Assembly: GCF_000739015.1 (NCBI RefSeq)
Contig: NZ_JPUG01000077.1
Coordinates: forward strand, 186,001 to 250,000
Source: Microvirga sp. BSC39
GTDB taxonomy: Bacteria > Pseudomonadota > Alphaproteobacteria > Rhizobiales > Beijerinckiaceae
Reading direction: 5' to 3'
DNA: 64,000 bases
Both the position numbers and the translations under genes were made by a program. The notes below the pieces were generated by a model, which saw only the letters and a list, made by a program, of their open reading frames with translations, ran no database searches and was not told the origin of the DNA. Of the stretch, positions 55,154 to 62,910 are shown in pieces (position 1 is the stretch's first letter; each line of letters starts with the position of its first letter).

Positions 55154-55630
55154 ATGGACAACGCCGATCACAAGCCGCTTGATCCGGACCAGGCCGATCC
55201 CATGAGCGTGGCCTTCGACGAGGCCCGCGCTGCGGCCGCGCGCGGAGAGGTGCCGGTGGGGGCGGTCGTCGTCAGGGACGGGCGCATCGTGGCTTCCGCG
55301 GGCAACCGCCCGCGGGAGCTGCGCGATCCCTCCGCCCATGCCGAGATGCTCGCGATCCGCCGGGCCTGCGAGGCGCTAGGCGACGAGCGTCTCTCCGGCT
55401 GCGACCTCTACGTGACCCTCGAACCCTGCACCATGTGCGCCGGGGCGATCTCCTTCGCCCGCATCCGCCGGGTCTATTACGCCGCCCATGACCCGAAGGG
55501 CGGGGCGGTGGACAGCGGCGTGCGCTTCTTCGACCAGCCGACCTGCCACCACGCCCCGGAGGTCTATGGCGGCATCAGGGAGAGCGAGGCGGCCGCCCTG
55601 CTGCGGGAGTTCTTCGAGGGGAGGCGGTGA
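55154..55630 (+). CDS. tadA: TadA, tRNA-specific adenosine deaminase
   Basis: Converts A34 to inosine in tRNA-Arg(ACG). 158 residues. The zinc site is complete: His and Glu in DPSAHAEMLAIRR and the Cys pair in LEPCTMCAGAISFARI. VPVGAVVVRDGRIVASAGN is the usual start of the domain. An alternative ATG at 55202 would remove 16 residues. Divergent from rluB, with a tandem duplication in its leader. Confidence 0.95.
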   Translation: MDNADHKPLDPDQADPMSVAFDEARAAAARGEVPVGAVVVRDGRIVASAGNRPRELRDPSAHAEMLAIRRACEALGDERLSGCDLYVTLEPCTMCAGAISFARIRRVYYAAHDPKGGAVDSGVRFFDQPTCHHAPEVYGGIRESEAAALLREFFEGRR

Positions 55631-55650
55631 GGCGAGCCCGCGGTTCGATC

Positions 55651-56781
55651 TCAGATGACGAAGAAGTCGTGCCAGTAGAGCTTCGCCTTGTTGGTCAGCG
55701 TGGCGATCTTCACCTGAGCGGAGCCGCCGGTGCCGTCCTTGTCGTAGTACAGCACGCCGGTCTTCTTGTTGTAGATGATCCGGTCCTGCGTATCCTGCGC
55801 CCGTGAGGCTTCCACGAACATGTCGGCCTTGAACTTCATGCCGTTGGACGAGCCTTTCCCCAGCTTGGTGAAAATGGCGTTGTCCAGATGGAGCGAGTCA
55901 TGGCGCGAGCTGAAGTCGTCGATCTTGTCCACGTTCGTGCTCTTGTTCGTCCGCGTGTCGAACACGAACACGTCCTTGCCGGCCCCACCCCGCAGCTGAT
56001 CGTTGCCCAGCCCGCCGGAGAGCACGTCATTGCCCGCCTCTGCCCGCATCACGTCGCCTCCGCCTTGGCCTTGGAGCCGGTTCCTGCCGGCATTGCCCAG
56101 GATGGTGTTGCCGTAGTCGGAGCCCGTCAGGTTCAGGGCTGTCGCAGCCGCAGCCGCGCTGGTCTGAAGCACCTCGACCTCCGCATCCGCCCGCAGGGCA
56201 AAGGACGTGACGGCAACCACCGTGTCCGCCCCTCCGCCGGCCCCTTCGATCACCTGATCCGAGCCGGAGACCGTGTAGGTGTCGTTGCCGCCTTGGCCGC
56301 TCAGCCAGGCAAGGCCCGAGCCGAAGAAGCTGTCGGTGAAAGCCGAGCCGGACAAGCCCTCGATCCCGGCATAGACATCGCCGGCAGCCTCGCCTGCCGA
56401 GCCTCCCGACAGGCTCGCGGTCACGCCGGAGGCCGCATGCGCGAAGGACACGATGTCGAAGCCCGAGCCGCCGTCGATCGTGTCCGCACCCGTATCGCCA
56501 CGGATGAGATCGTCACCCCCGGCGCCAGCCAGCGTGTCGTTGCCCTGGCCGCCATCGATGGTGTTCGCCGCATTGTTGCCGATGATGCGATTGGCCATGA
56601 GATTGCCGGTGAGGCTGATCGCAGCTGTGCCGGTTCCGATCAGGGCTTCGATGTGATCGCCCAGGATGAAGCCTACACTGCGCAGGCAACTGCATCGGCG
56701 TCTTCGACGAGCCCCATCGGCCCTGAAGTTTATGTCGGCCTGTATTTGTGCGAGGTCGCCGCATTGGTGCAGGAGCTTCAA
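55651..56781 (-). pseudogene. RTX calcium-binding protein, apparently missing its N-terminal part
   Basis: 376 codons. The first 36 or so residues (including ADGARRRRRCSCLRS) look random; recognisable sequence begins abruptly at about GFILGDHIEALIGTGTAAIS, which in the RTX protein at 49825-52269 corresponds to a mid-protein connector. After that there are RTX repeats (GGQGNDTLAGAGGDDLIRGD, GGLGNDQLRGGAGKDVF) and the shared C-terminal module ending YWHDFFVI. So the 5' half has probably been deleted, with a breakpoint near 56670. It could still be made as a short RTX protein. It sits directly downstream of the next RTX gene, as a tandem pair. Confidence 0.6.
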
Positions 56782-56857
56782 AGGGAGGCGGTGCGCCGCC
56801 TCCTCAATCGGAACTGTTTCCGAGCGGCGAGCCAGACCCGGTCTGGCGCAGGATGCT

Positions 56858-58558
56858 CTAGATCACGTAGAAATCCGCGTAGGTGACCGTGGCGCCCTTG
56901 TTGACTGTGGAAATCTCCACGGCCTTGATCTTCGAGCCGGAGCCGTCGGCATCGTAATAGATCGTGGCTTTTTTCTTGCTGTAGATGATGTAGTCGTCCT
57001 TGTCCTTGGCCTTTTCCAAGGCAAAGAAGTCCTTCTTGATCATCGCGGGCTTTTTTTCCGAGCCCTTCTTGCCGAGCTTGGTGAAGACCTTGTTCTCCAG
57101 CCAGATGCTGTCGAACAGGTTGCTGAAGTCGGTGATCTTGTCCTTGTTCGTGCTCTTGTTCGGCTTGGCATCGAAGACGAAGACATCGAACCCGCCACCG
57201 CTCGTCAGAACGTCGTTGCCCGCCCCGCCCCAGATCGTGTCGTTGTCGGTGCCGCCATCGACAGTGTCGTTGCCGCCGCCGGCACGGATCTTGTCCTTGC
57301 CGCCCAGGCCATAGAAGGTTTCCGACAAGGAGCTGCCGATATGCGTGTCGTTGCCGTTCGTGCCGGTCCAAGTGGTGCCGGGAGGAGGTGGCGGCGGTGG
57401 AGGAGGCTCGCCGACACTTCCGGGCGTGATCACAGCCGTGGCGTCTTGCCCTTCCCGGCCGATCACCTCGACGATGTACTGATTGGGTAGGCCGCTCTCG
57501 CCGTCGCTCTGCCAACTGACCGCATAGGTGCCGCCGGACAGTTCGGTGATGGACGGGTCCCACTGATCGCCGGCCGTGTTGGCGCCGACGAGGGTGGTGG
57601 CGATCATGGTGCCGTCCGCTTTCCGGCCGGCGGTGTACACGTTCTCGTCCCCGTTCGTCTCGACGACGAACGCTATGGCAAATCCCCCGTCTGCAAAGGC
57701 CTTGATGACGGGATTCCCCTTGAGGACGCCATCGGGCTTGTCGAAGCTGAAGGTCTCGCCGACGGGCTGGCCTGTTGTCCGGTAGACTTGGGTCTTGATG
57801 ACACTGTTGTTCGACCAGGCGACGATGAACCCGACGAACCCGTAGGCAGCAATCGATGGCTGAACCCCAGCGGGGTCGCCTGAGATGAAGTCGACGGGGA
57901 AATCGACAGGTCCGTTGGGTCCGGGTAGGAGAACGTAGAGATTGGCTCCACCTCCGGTCGTGTTCGGCACGACCATGGCGGCCACGAACGATCCGTCCGC
58001 CATGAACGCCGTGCTGTTTGTCCCGTCGTTCGGCAGTGGCCAGATGCCGCCATGAGAGGCCGATATCCAGCCCGCCCCAGCCGGGATGCAGATATTGGCG
58101 ATCAATCCCGTGAAAGCCCCGTTCTCGAAAGTGCCCGATCCTCTGTAGAGCACCGCAAAGCTGCCGTCCGATAGGGCGTGAAGTTCAGGCGCCTCTTCCG
58201 AAGTGGCATTCGGGCTGAACGTCAGGAGCGCGCCCGAGGCGGACATGTTCGTGCCGAGCACCTTTCCGACCACCGCCGCTCCAGAGCCGTCGCTCTTGAC
58301 CCAGGCTACCACGGTGCGACCGTCGCTCAGGGTCTCGGCCGTAATCTCCCGGTACGAGGCACGTGCCGTGTAGTCGATCAGGAAGTGCTGACCCGAAGCC
58401 GTGCCGTCGGCGTTGAAGAGCTGACCGTAAACGTAGGCACTCCCGTTCATATCGAGATCCGTCCAGACAGACAGGAAACGGCCATCGGCATAGCGAGTGA
58501 GATGGCCGCTCGTGCCGGTCGATCTCAGGCTGATGAAACTGTCAAGATTGGTCGCCAT
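56858..58558 (-). CDS. RTX protein with N-terminal propeller-like repeats
   Basis: 566 residues. Residues about 1-385 hold recurring units (RYADGRFLSVWTDLDMNG, LSDGRTVVAWVKSDGSG, LSDGSFAVLYRGSG) spaced about 50 residues apart, as in seven-bladed propellers. A proline hinge (GEPPPPPPPPPG) follows, then four or so RTX units (GGKDKIRAGGGNDTVDGG), and the C-terminal module DVFVFDAKPNKSTNKDKITDF to ADFYVI. It shares this design with the 49825-52269 protein. No signal peptide; type I export is inferred from the RTX repeats. Function (adhesin, lectin or matrix protein) unknown. Confidence 0.88.
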   Translation of the reverse strand: MATNLDSFISLRSTGTSGHLTRYADGRFLSVWTDLDMNGSAYVYGQLFNADGTASGQHFLIDYTARASYREITAETLSDGRTVVAWVKSDGSGAAVVGKVLGTNMSASGALLTFSPNATSEEAPELHALSDGSFAVLYRGSGTFENGAFTGLIANICIPAGAGWISASHGGIWPLPNDGTNSTAFMADGSFVAAMVVPNTTGGGANLYVLLPGPNGPVDFPVDFISGDPAGVQPSIAAYGFVGFIVAWSNNSVIKTQVYRTTGQPVGETFSFDKPDGVLKGNPVIKAFADGGFAIAFVVETNGDENVYTAGRKADGTMIATTLVGANTAGDQWDPSITELSGGTYAVSWQSDGESGLPNQYIVEVIGREGQDATAVITPGSVGEPPPPPPPPPGTTWTGTNGNDTHIGSSLSETFYGLGGKDKIRAGGGNDTVDGGTDNDTIWGGAGNDVLTSGGGFDVFVFDAKPNKSTNKDKITDFSNLFDSIWLENKVFTKLGKKGSEKKPAMIKKDFFALEKAKDKDDYIIYSKKKATIYYDADGSGSKIKAVEISTVNKGATVTYADFYVI

Positions 58559-58705
58559 GTCGTGCCCTGCCCTTCCAGCTTGACAGTAACTATATTCAGT
58601 ATCTCCCATCCTAGGCTCTTACAAGAGCAATCGTCGTGCGGCGACACACAAGAGCTGAGCCTGCCTCAGCGGGTTAAGCAGCCGTCAACTGGTTCCGATC
58701 CAAGC

Positions 58706-58737
58706 AAAAAGCCCGGAGCGATGCGCCCCGGGCTTTT
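58706..58737. terminator. Bidirectional hairpin terminator
   Basis: AAAAAGCCCGG ... CCGGGCTTTT with an 11-base loop; T-tracts on both strands. It closes the DUF2382 gene on the minus strand. Confidence 0.85.
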
Positions 58738-58759
58738 GCCTCAGCTCATGGAATCAAGT

Positions 58760-59698
58760 TTAGCGGTTGGTGTCCGTCGTACCAGTGCGCGAGACACCGG
58801 CGCTGCGGTCGTCGTCGACCTCGACCTCGGTCTTGCGCACGGTGTCGGAGACCGTTTGGGTGCGCTGGTCGGCGTCCTTGCGCACCACCACTTCCTCAAC
58901 CACCCGGGCTTCCTTCGAGACGACGGCTTCTTCGGCCCGCTCTTCCATCTCGATGGAGCGCTCGCGGAAGAGATCGCCATCGTTCACCGAACCGGAGCGC
59001 ATGGTGCCCTCGACCGGACGGCGCTCGACGGACACGTGTTCTTCTCGGAGGGAAACCTGCTCCTGCACGGGGCGCTCGGTGACGTGGGAGCGGATGCGGA
59101 CGCGGCCGTGGCTGACGTCGCGCTTGCCCACATGCAGCTCTTCCTCGGCAACCGGAATCACCTCGTCGCGATCCGAGCTGCGGCCTTGAGCGTACAGGCC
59201 ATCATCCTGAAGGCCGTCGCGATCCCGCATGGCGGTGCCTTCCGTCATGCCGGAGCCCAGCATGCCTGCCGACGTCGTTGCCGTGCCGCCTAGATCTGCC
59301 ATGCCCGAACCTTGATGGCTCCAGCCTTCGGACCGCCAGGCGTCCTGCCGCTCGTCGAGATCGAGCACATCGTCGTCATCGAGAATGTCGACCACGCGAT
59401 CAACCTCGTCATCGTCGCAGCGCACGGCAATGAGAGCATGGCCGCGGCGCACGCCTTCCGCATAGGCGCGGGCGTCGTCGTGCGGCACGCCGTTCGTGGT
59501 CAGGTAGTTCTCGACGCGATCATGATGCGACCCGCTGGAGCTGTTATCGAAGCCGCTGGTGCCGTCCCAGGTGCGATTGTCGCCGGAGGCGGTGAACAGG
59601 CAGATCTTGCCCTGCGAAATGCCCGATTGCTCCAGCTCGCGGACGATGGAGGAAGCTTGAGAGTCGCTGCCGAAGAGGCAGGTTACAGTCTTGGCCAT
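58760..59698 (-). CDS. DUF2382 protein with N-terminal stress-associated domain
   Basis: 312 residues. The N-terminal 110 residues (MAKTVTCLFGSDSQASSIVR, ending in the acidic run DDDDVLDLDE) resemble the YflT/general-stress type domain; after a Gly/Ser/Met linker the DUF2382 repeats begin with IPVAEEELHVGKRDVSHGRV and continue with VQEQVSLREEHVSVERRPVE and a highly charged tail. DUF2382/YsnF proteins are induced by stress and desiccation in several bacteria. GGAAC at 59833-59837 (minus strand) could be an EcfG -35 element, but no clear CGTT follows. Confidence 0.88.
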   Translation of the reverse strand: MAKTVTCLFGSDSQASSIVRELEQSGISQGKICLFTASGDNRTWDGTSGFDNSSSGSHHDRVENYLTTNGVPHDDARAYAEGVRRGHALIAVRCDDDEVDRVVDILDDDDVLDLDERQDAWRSEGWSHQGSGMADLGGTATTSAGMLGSGMTEGTAMRDRDGLQDDGLYAQGRSSDRDEVIPVAEEELHVGKRDVSHGRVRIRSHVTERPVQEQVSLREEHVSVERRPVEGTMRSGSVNDGDLFRERSIEMEERAEEAVVSKEARVVEEVVVRKDADQRTQTVSDTVRKTEVEVDDDRSAGVSRTGTTDTNR

Positions 59699-59863
59699 TG
59701 CACAAATTCTCCATGAGCCGCTGAAGCGGCACGGTTGCTACGCGTTTTGATGCTTTACGACAGCAATGCCGCATCACTGAAAACATCGCGGCATCAGACG
59801 CATTGACCTATCAATTGTTGCTCGTCGACTTCGTTCCTAAGGACAAGCTGATCGCGCGTACTT

Positions 59864-60298
59864 TCATGTATTCGTGTTCGTGTCATCGTCGACCGGCACG
59901 CGCTCGATCACGGCGCGCTGCTTGCGGAGCTCCACGGTCGTCTCGACGTCTTCAGTGGTTCTGCGCCTGTGAAGGTGCAGTTCTTCTTTCAGGACAAGGC
60001 GCTTTTCGACGACAAGAACCTCCTCGAGGATGGGGATGATCGTCACGTCGTTTTCGGTTCGGATTTCAGGAGCATGATCGACGATCCGATCGACCGGAAC
60101 GCGCGTCACTTCAACGGTCTCGCCTTCGAGCGTGGCCTTGACCAGCTCTGTCTCGACATCGACGCTGGTCCGGACGCGAACCTTGCCTGTTGTGACCGTC
60201 CGCTTGTCGAGGCGAAGTTCCTCTTCCACGATGGGGATGACTTCTGTGTCGGACAGTGAGTCCTGAGCGTTCGGCTGGTCCGAAATATGCTTGGCCAT
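59864..60298 (-). CDS. DUF2382 protein (short form)
   Basis: 144 residues, essentially all DUF2382: IPIVEEELRLDKRTVTTGKV, then VKATLEGETVEVTRVPVDR and a second unit TIIPILEEVLVVEKRLVLKE. It is a close paralogue of the downstream gene (58760-59698), same strand, 165 bases away. A consensus EcfG promoter (60324-60349) lies immediately upstream, so it belongs to the general stress response. Confidence 0.9.
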   Translation of the reverse strand: MAKHISDQPNAQDSLSDTEVIPIVEEELRLDKRTVTTGKVRVRTSVDVETELVKATLEGETVEVTRVPVDRIVDHAPEIRTENDVTIIPILEEVLVVEKRLVLKEELHLHRRRTTEDVETTVELRKQRAVIERVPVDDDTNTNT

Positions 60299-60323
60299 GA
60301 AAGGGATCCCGTCTGCAGCGGTG

Positions 60324-60349
60324 AACGTGCCGCTTGCATGACAGGTTCC
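60324..60349 (-). promoter_or_regulatory. EcfG-type general stress response promoter
   Basis: GGAAC, 17 bases, CGTT on the minus strand, an exact match to the alphaproteobacterial EcfG/PhyR consensus. CGTT ends 26 bases before the DUF2382 start codon. Confidence 0.78.
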
Positions 60350-60389
60350 TCCCATCGGCAGTGCGAAGATCGATGCGGATCGTCAGGCT

Positions 60390-61298
60390 TCAGCTGAGCA
60401 GGAAAGCCTGCAGCGCCTCCAGGGTCGCACTCGGGTTCTCTTCGGCCACGAAGTGCCCCGATGTCACGCCGATTCCATGCGCCTTGGGCGCGAAGCTGCG
60501 GCGCCAGATGTCGAGCGGCTTCTGCGCATGGCCCATGGGGCCGCTTACGAGATAGAAGTCGCTCCAGATCACGTATGTCGGGCAGGAGATCGTCTTGCCG
60601 GCGGCAAGGTCGGCTTCATCGGCTTCGACGTCCTGCGTGGCGCCGGCGCGGTAATCCTCGCAGAAGGCATGAATGCGGGTGGGCTCGTTGCAGCTCTGCC
60701 AATAGGCCTCCAGGGCCTGGTGATCGAAAGCGCTCAGGTCGCCTGCGGCGGACCATAGCCGCATCAGTCCTTCGAAATACGGAATCGGATCGCGCCCGAT
60801 CTCCTCCTCGGGCGTCGGGTAGGGTTGGGAGAGATAGCCCCAATGCGCTTCCGGTATCGCGCCGGCCCGCATCTGCTCCCACACATGGTAGGTCGGCAGG
60901 ATATCGAGGAGCGCGAGGCGCTCGACACGGCTCGGGTGATCCAGCGCGAGCCGGTAGCCGACACGCGCGCCGCGATCATGGCCGACGACGGCGAAGTGTA
61001 CATGGCCGAGGGCTTCCATGACCTCAATGACATCGCGCCCCATCGACCGCTTGCAGTAGGTCTCGTGCTTTGCATCCCCCTTGGGCGCCGTGGACCAGCC
61101 ATAGCCGCGCAGATCCATGCAGACGACCGTGTGGGTCTCGGCGAGCGCCGGGGCCAGGTGGTGCCACATGGCATGGGTCTGCGGAAAACCGTGCAGCAGA
61201 ACCAGCGGTTTTCCATTGCCCTTGCTGCGCGCGAAGATGCGCCCGACCTCGGTGTCGATCCAATGGCTCTGGAAGCCGGGGAAGAGATCATCGCTCAT
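60390..61298 (-). CDS. Alpha/beta hydrolase, haloacetate (fluoroacetate) dehalogenase-like
   Basis: 302 residues. The oxyanion loop is LLHGFPQTHAMWHHLAP, followed by VVCMDLRGYGWS; the nucleophile is Asp108 in VVGHDRGARVGYRLALDHP, and the base His is in SGHFVAEE near 282. HGFPQ, DLRGYG and HDRG are hallmarks of haloacetate dehalogenase H-1, as is an HW pair near AHWGYLSQPYP that corresponds to the halide pocket. Epoxide hydrolase is the main alternative. Substrate not proven. Confidence 0.88.
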   Translation of the reverse strand: MSDDLFPGFQSHWIDTEVGRIFARSKGNGKPLVLLHGFPQTHAMWHHLAPALAETHTVVCMDLRGYGWSTAPKGDAKHETYCKRSMGRDVIEVMEALGHVHFAVVGHDRGARVGYRLALDHPSRVERLALLDILPTYHVWEQMRAGAIPEAHWGYLSQPYPTPEEEIGRDPIPYFEGLMRLWSAAGDLSAFDHQALEAYWQSCNEPTRIHAFCEDYRAGATQDVEADEADLAAGKTISCPTYVIWSDFYLVSGPMGHAQKPLDIWRRSFAPKAHGIGVTSGHFVAEENPSATLEALQAFLLS

Positions 61299-61446
61299 GG
61301 GCAGCCGCTCAACGTTATGGAAGGGCCTCGATCATAAGCTAGAGCGCAGATTCGCAAAGTTGATGAGCCGGCGCTGGAAAATGAGGCGCAACCCGAACGG
61401 GAGAAAACTTACCTAACGTCATCAGTCAAGAGAGGTAGGGGCGTTT

Positions 61447-62724
61447 TCAGCCCTGCTCACGCTCCACGGCGCGCCAGCCGATGTCCCGGCGGCAGAAGCC
61501 CTCGGGCCAGTCGATCCGGTCCACAGCCTCGTAGGCCTTCCGCTGGGCCTCGGTGATGGAGGCGCCGAGGGCGGTCACGTTGAGCACCCGTCCGCCGCTG
61601 GCGGCGATCCGGTCGCCGTCCTGCTTCGTGCCGGCATGGAAGACGATCACGTCGTTGAGTTCCTCGGCCCGGTCGATGCCTCGGATCTGCGAGCCCTTCT
61701 CGACCGCGCCCGGATAGCCCCTCGCGGCCATTACGACGGTCAGCGCCGCCGCGTCCGACCATTGCAGGGAGATGCCGTTCAAATCGCCGTCGCAGGCGGC
61801 GAGGAGGGCGGTCGCAAGGTCGGATCTCAGGCGCGGCAGCAGCACCTGGGTTTCCGGATCGCCGAGGCGGGCATTGTATTCGATGAGCTGCGGCCCGTCC
61901 TTGGTGAGCATGAGCCCGGCGTAGAGAATGCCCCTATAGGGCGTGCCCCGTTCGTTCATTCCCGCAAGGGTCGGCTCGATGATCTCCCGCATGACCTGCG
62001 CCTGCAGCTCCGGCGTTAGCACGGCGGCGGGCGAGTATGCGCCCATGCCGCCCGTGTTCGGGCCCTCGTCGCCGTCGAACACGCGCTTGTGATCCTGAGC
62101 CGTGCCGAAGGGAATCGCCCGGGTGCCGTCGCAGAGCGCGAAGAAGCTCGCCTCCTCACCTTCGAGAAAGGCCTCGACCACCACCTCGGCTCCGGCCGCG
62201 CCCAGACCGCCGCCGATCATCATGTCGATGGCGCCTTCCGCCTCCTCGAAGGACATGGCGACCACCACGCCCTTGCCGGCCGCAAGCCCATCCGCCTTGA
62301 CGACGATCGGCACGCCGTAGCTGCGCACGTAGGCTTTGGCCGTCTCCGCATCGGTGAAGCGGCGGTAGGCAGCCGTGGGAATGCCGAACTCGGCGCACAA
62401 GTCCTTGGTGAATGCCTTCGAGCCTTCGAGCTGGGCGGCAGCCTTGCTCGGCCCGAAGGCCTTGATGCCGGCGGCCTTCAGGTCGTCCACGAGGCCGGCC
62501 ACCAGGGGAGCCTCGGGCCCGACCACCACGAAACCGATTGTCATGACCCGGCAGAACTCGATCACCACCCGGTGATCCGTCACATCGAGCACCACATTGG
62601 TGCCGTGCTGCGCCGTTCCCGGATTGCCGGGGGCGATGAGGAGCTTGTCGCAGAGGGGGCTCGCCGCGAGGCTGCGGGCCAAGGCATGCTCCCGTCCGCC
62701 GGAACCGATGAGAAGAATGTTCAT
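61447..62724 (-). CDS. purD: PurD, phosphoribosylamine-glycine ligase
   Basis: Second step of purine synthesis (GAR synthetase). 425 residues, ATP-grasp fold. MNILLIGSGGREHALARSLA is diagnostic; VKADGLAAGKGVVVA, the glycine-rich ATP lid and EYNARLGDPETQVLLPRL follow. It is divergent from xseA across a 186-bp gap where I see no other feature. Confidence 0.97.
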   Translation of the reverse strand: MNILLIGSGGREHALARSLAASPLCDKLLIAPGNPGTAQHGTNVVLDVTDHRVVIEFCRVMTIGFVVVGPEAPLVAGLVDDLKAAGIKAFGPSKAAAQLEGSKAFTKDLCAEFGIPTAAYRRFTDAETAKAYVRSYGVPIVVKADGLAAGKGVVVAMSFEEAEGAIDMMIGGGLGAAGAEVVVEAFLEGEEASFFALCDGTRAIPFGTAQDHKRVFDGDEGPNTGGMGAYSPAAVLTPELQAQVMREIIEPTLAGMNERGTPYRGILYAGLMLTKDGPQLIEYNARLGDPETQVLLPRLRSDLATALLAACDGDLNGISLQWSDAAALTVVMAARGYPGAVEKGSQIRGIDRAEELNDVIVFHAGTKQDGDRIAASGGRVLNVTALGASITEAQRKAYEAVDRIDWPEGFCRRDIGWRAVEREQG

Positions 62725-62910
62725 GGCCTAGGCCTCCCTCGTAATGCCTGCGCTCTTAGCGGCTCTCAGGCCGCTCGCCTACCCGGAAACTACGCAGCAG
62801 GGGCATGTTCGAAGGGCGCGGCGAAATGCTCAGGGGATAGCGCGCCGTTGTCGCCGCCTGTTGTGCCCGAGCCCTTGGCAGACCCCATGGGGGCGGATTA
62901 GGTTCACGGC

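Noticed and set aside
59811..59837. EcfG promoter for the longer DUF2382 gene
   Set aside because: GGAAC is present, but the bases 16-18 downstream read AATT or ATTG rather than CGTT. Kept only as a remark.
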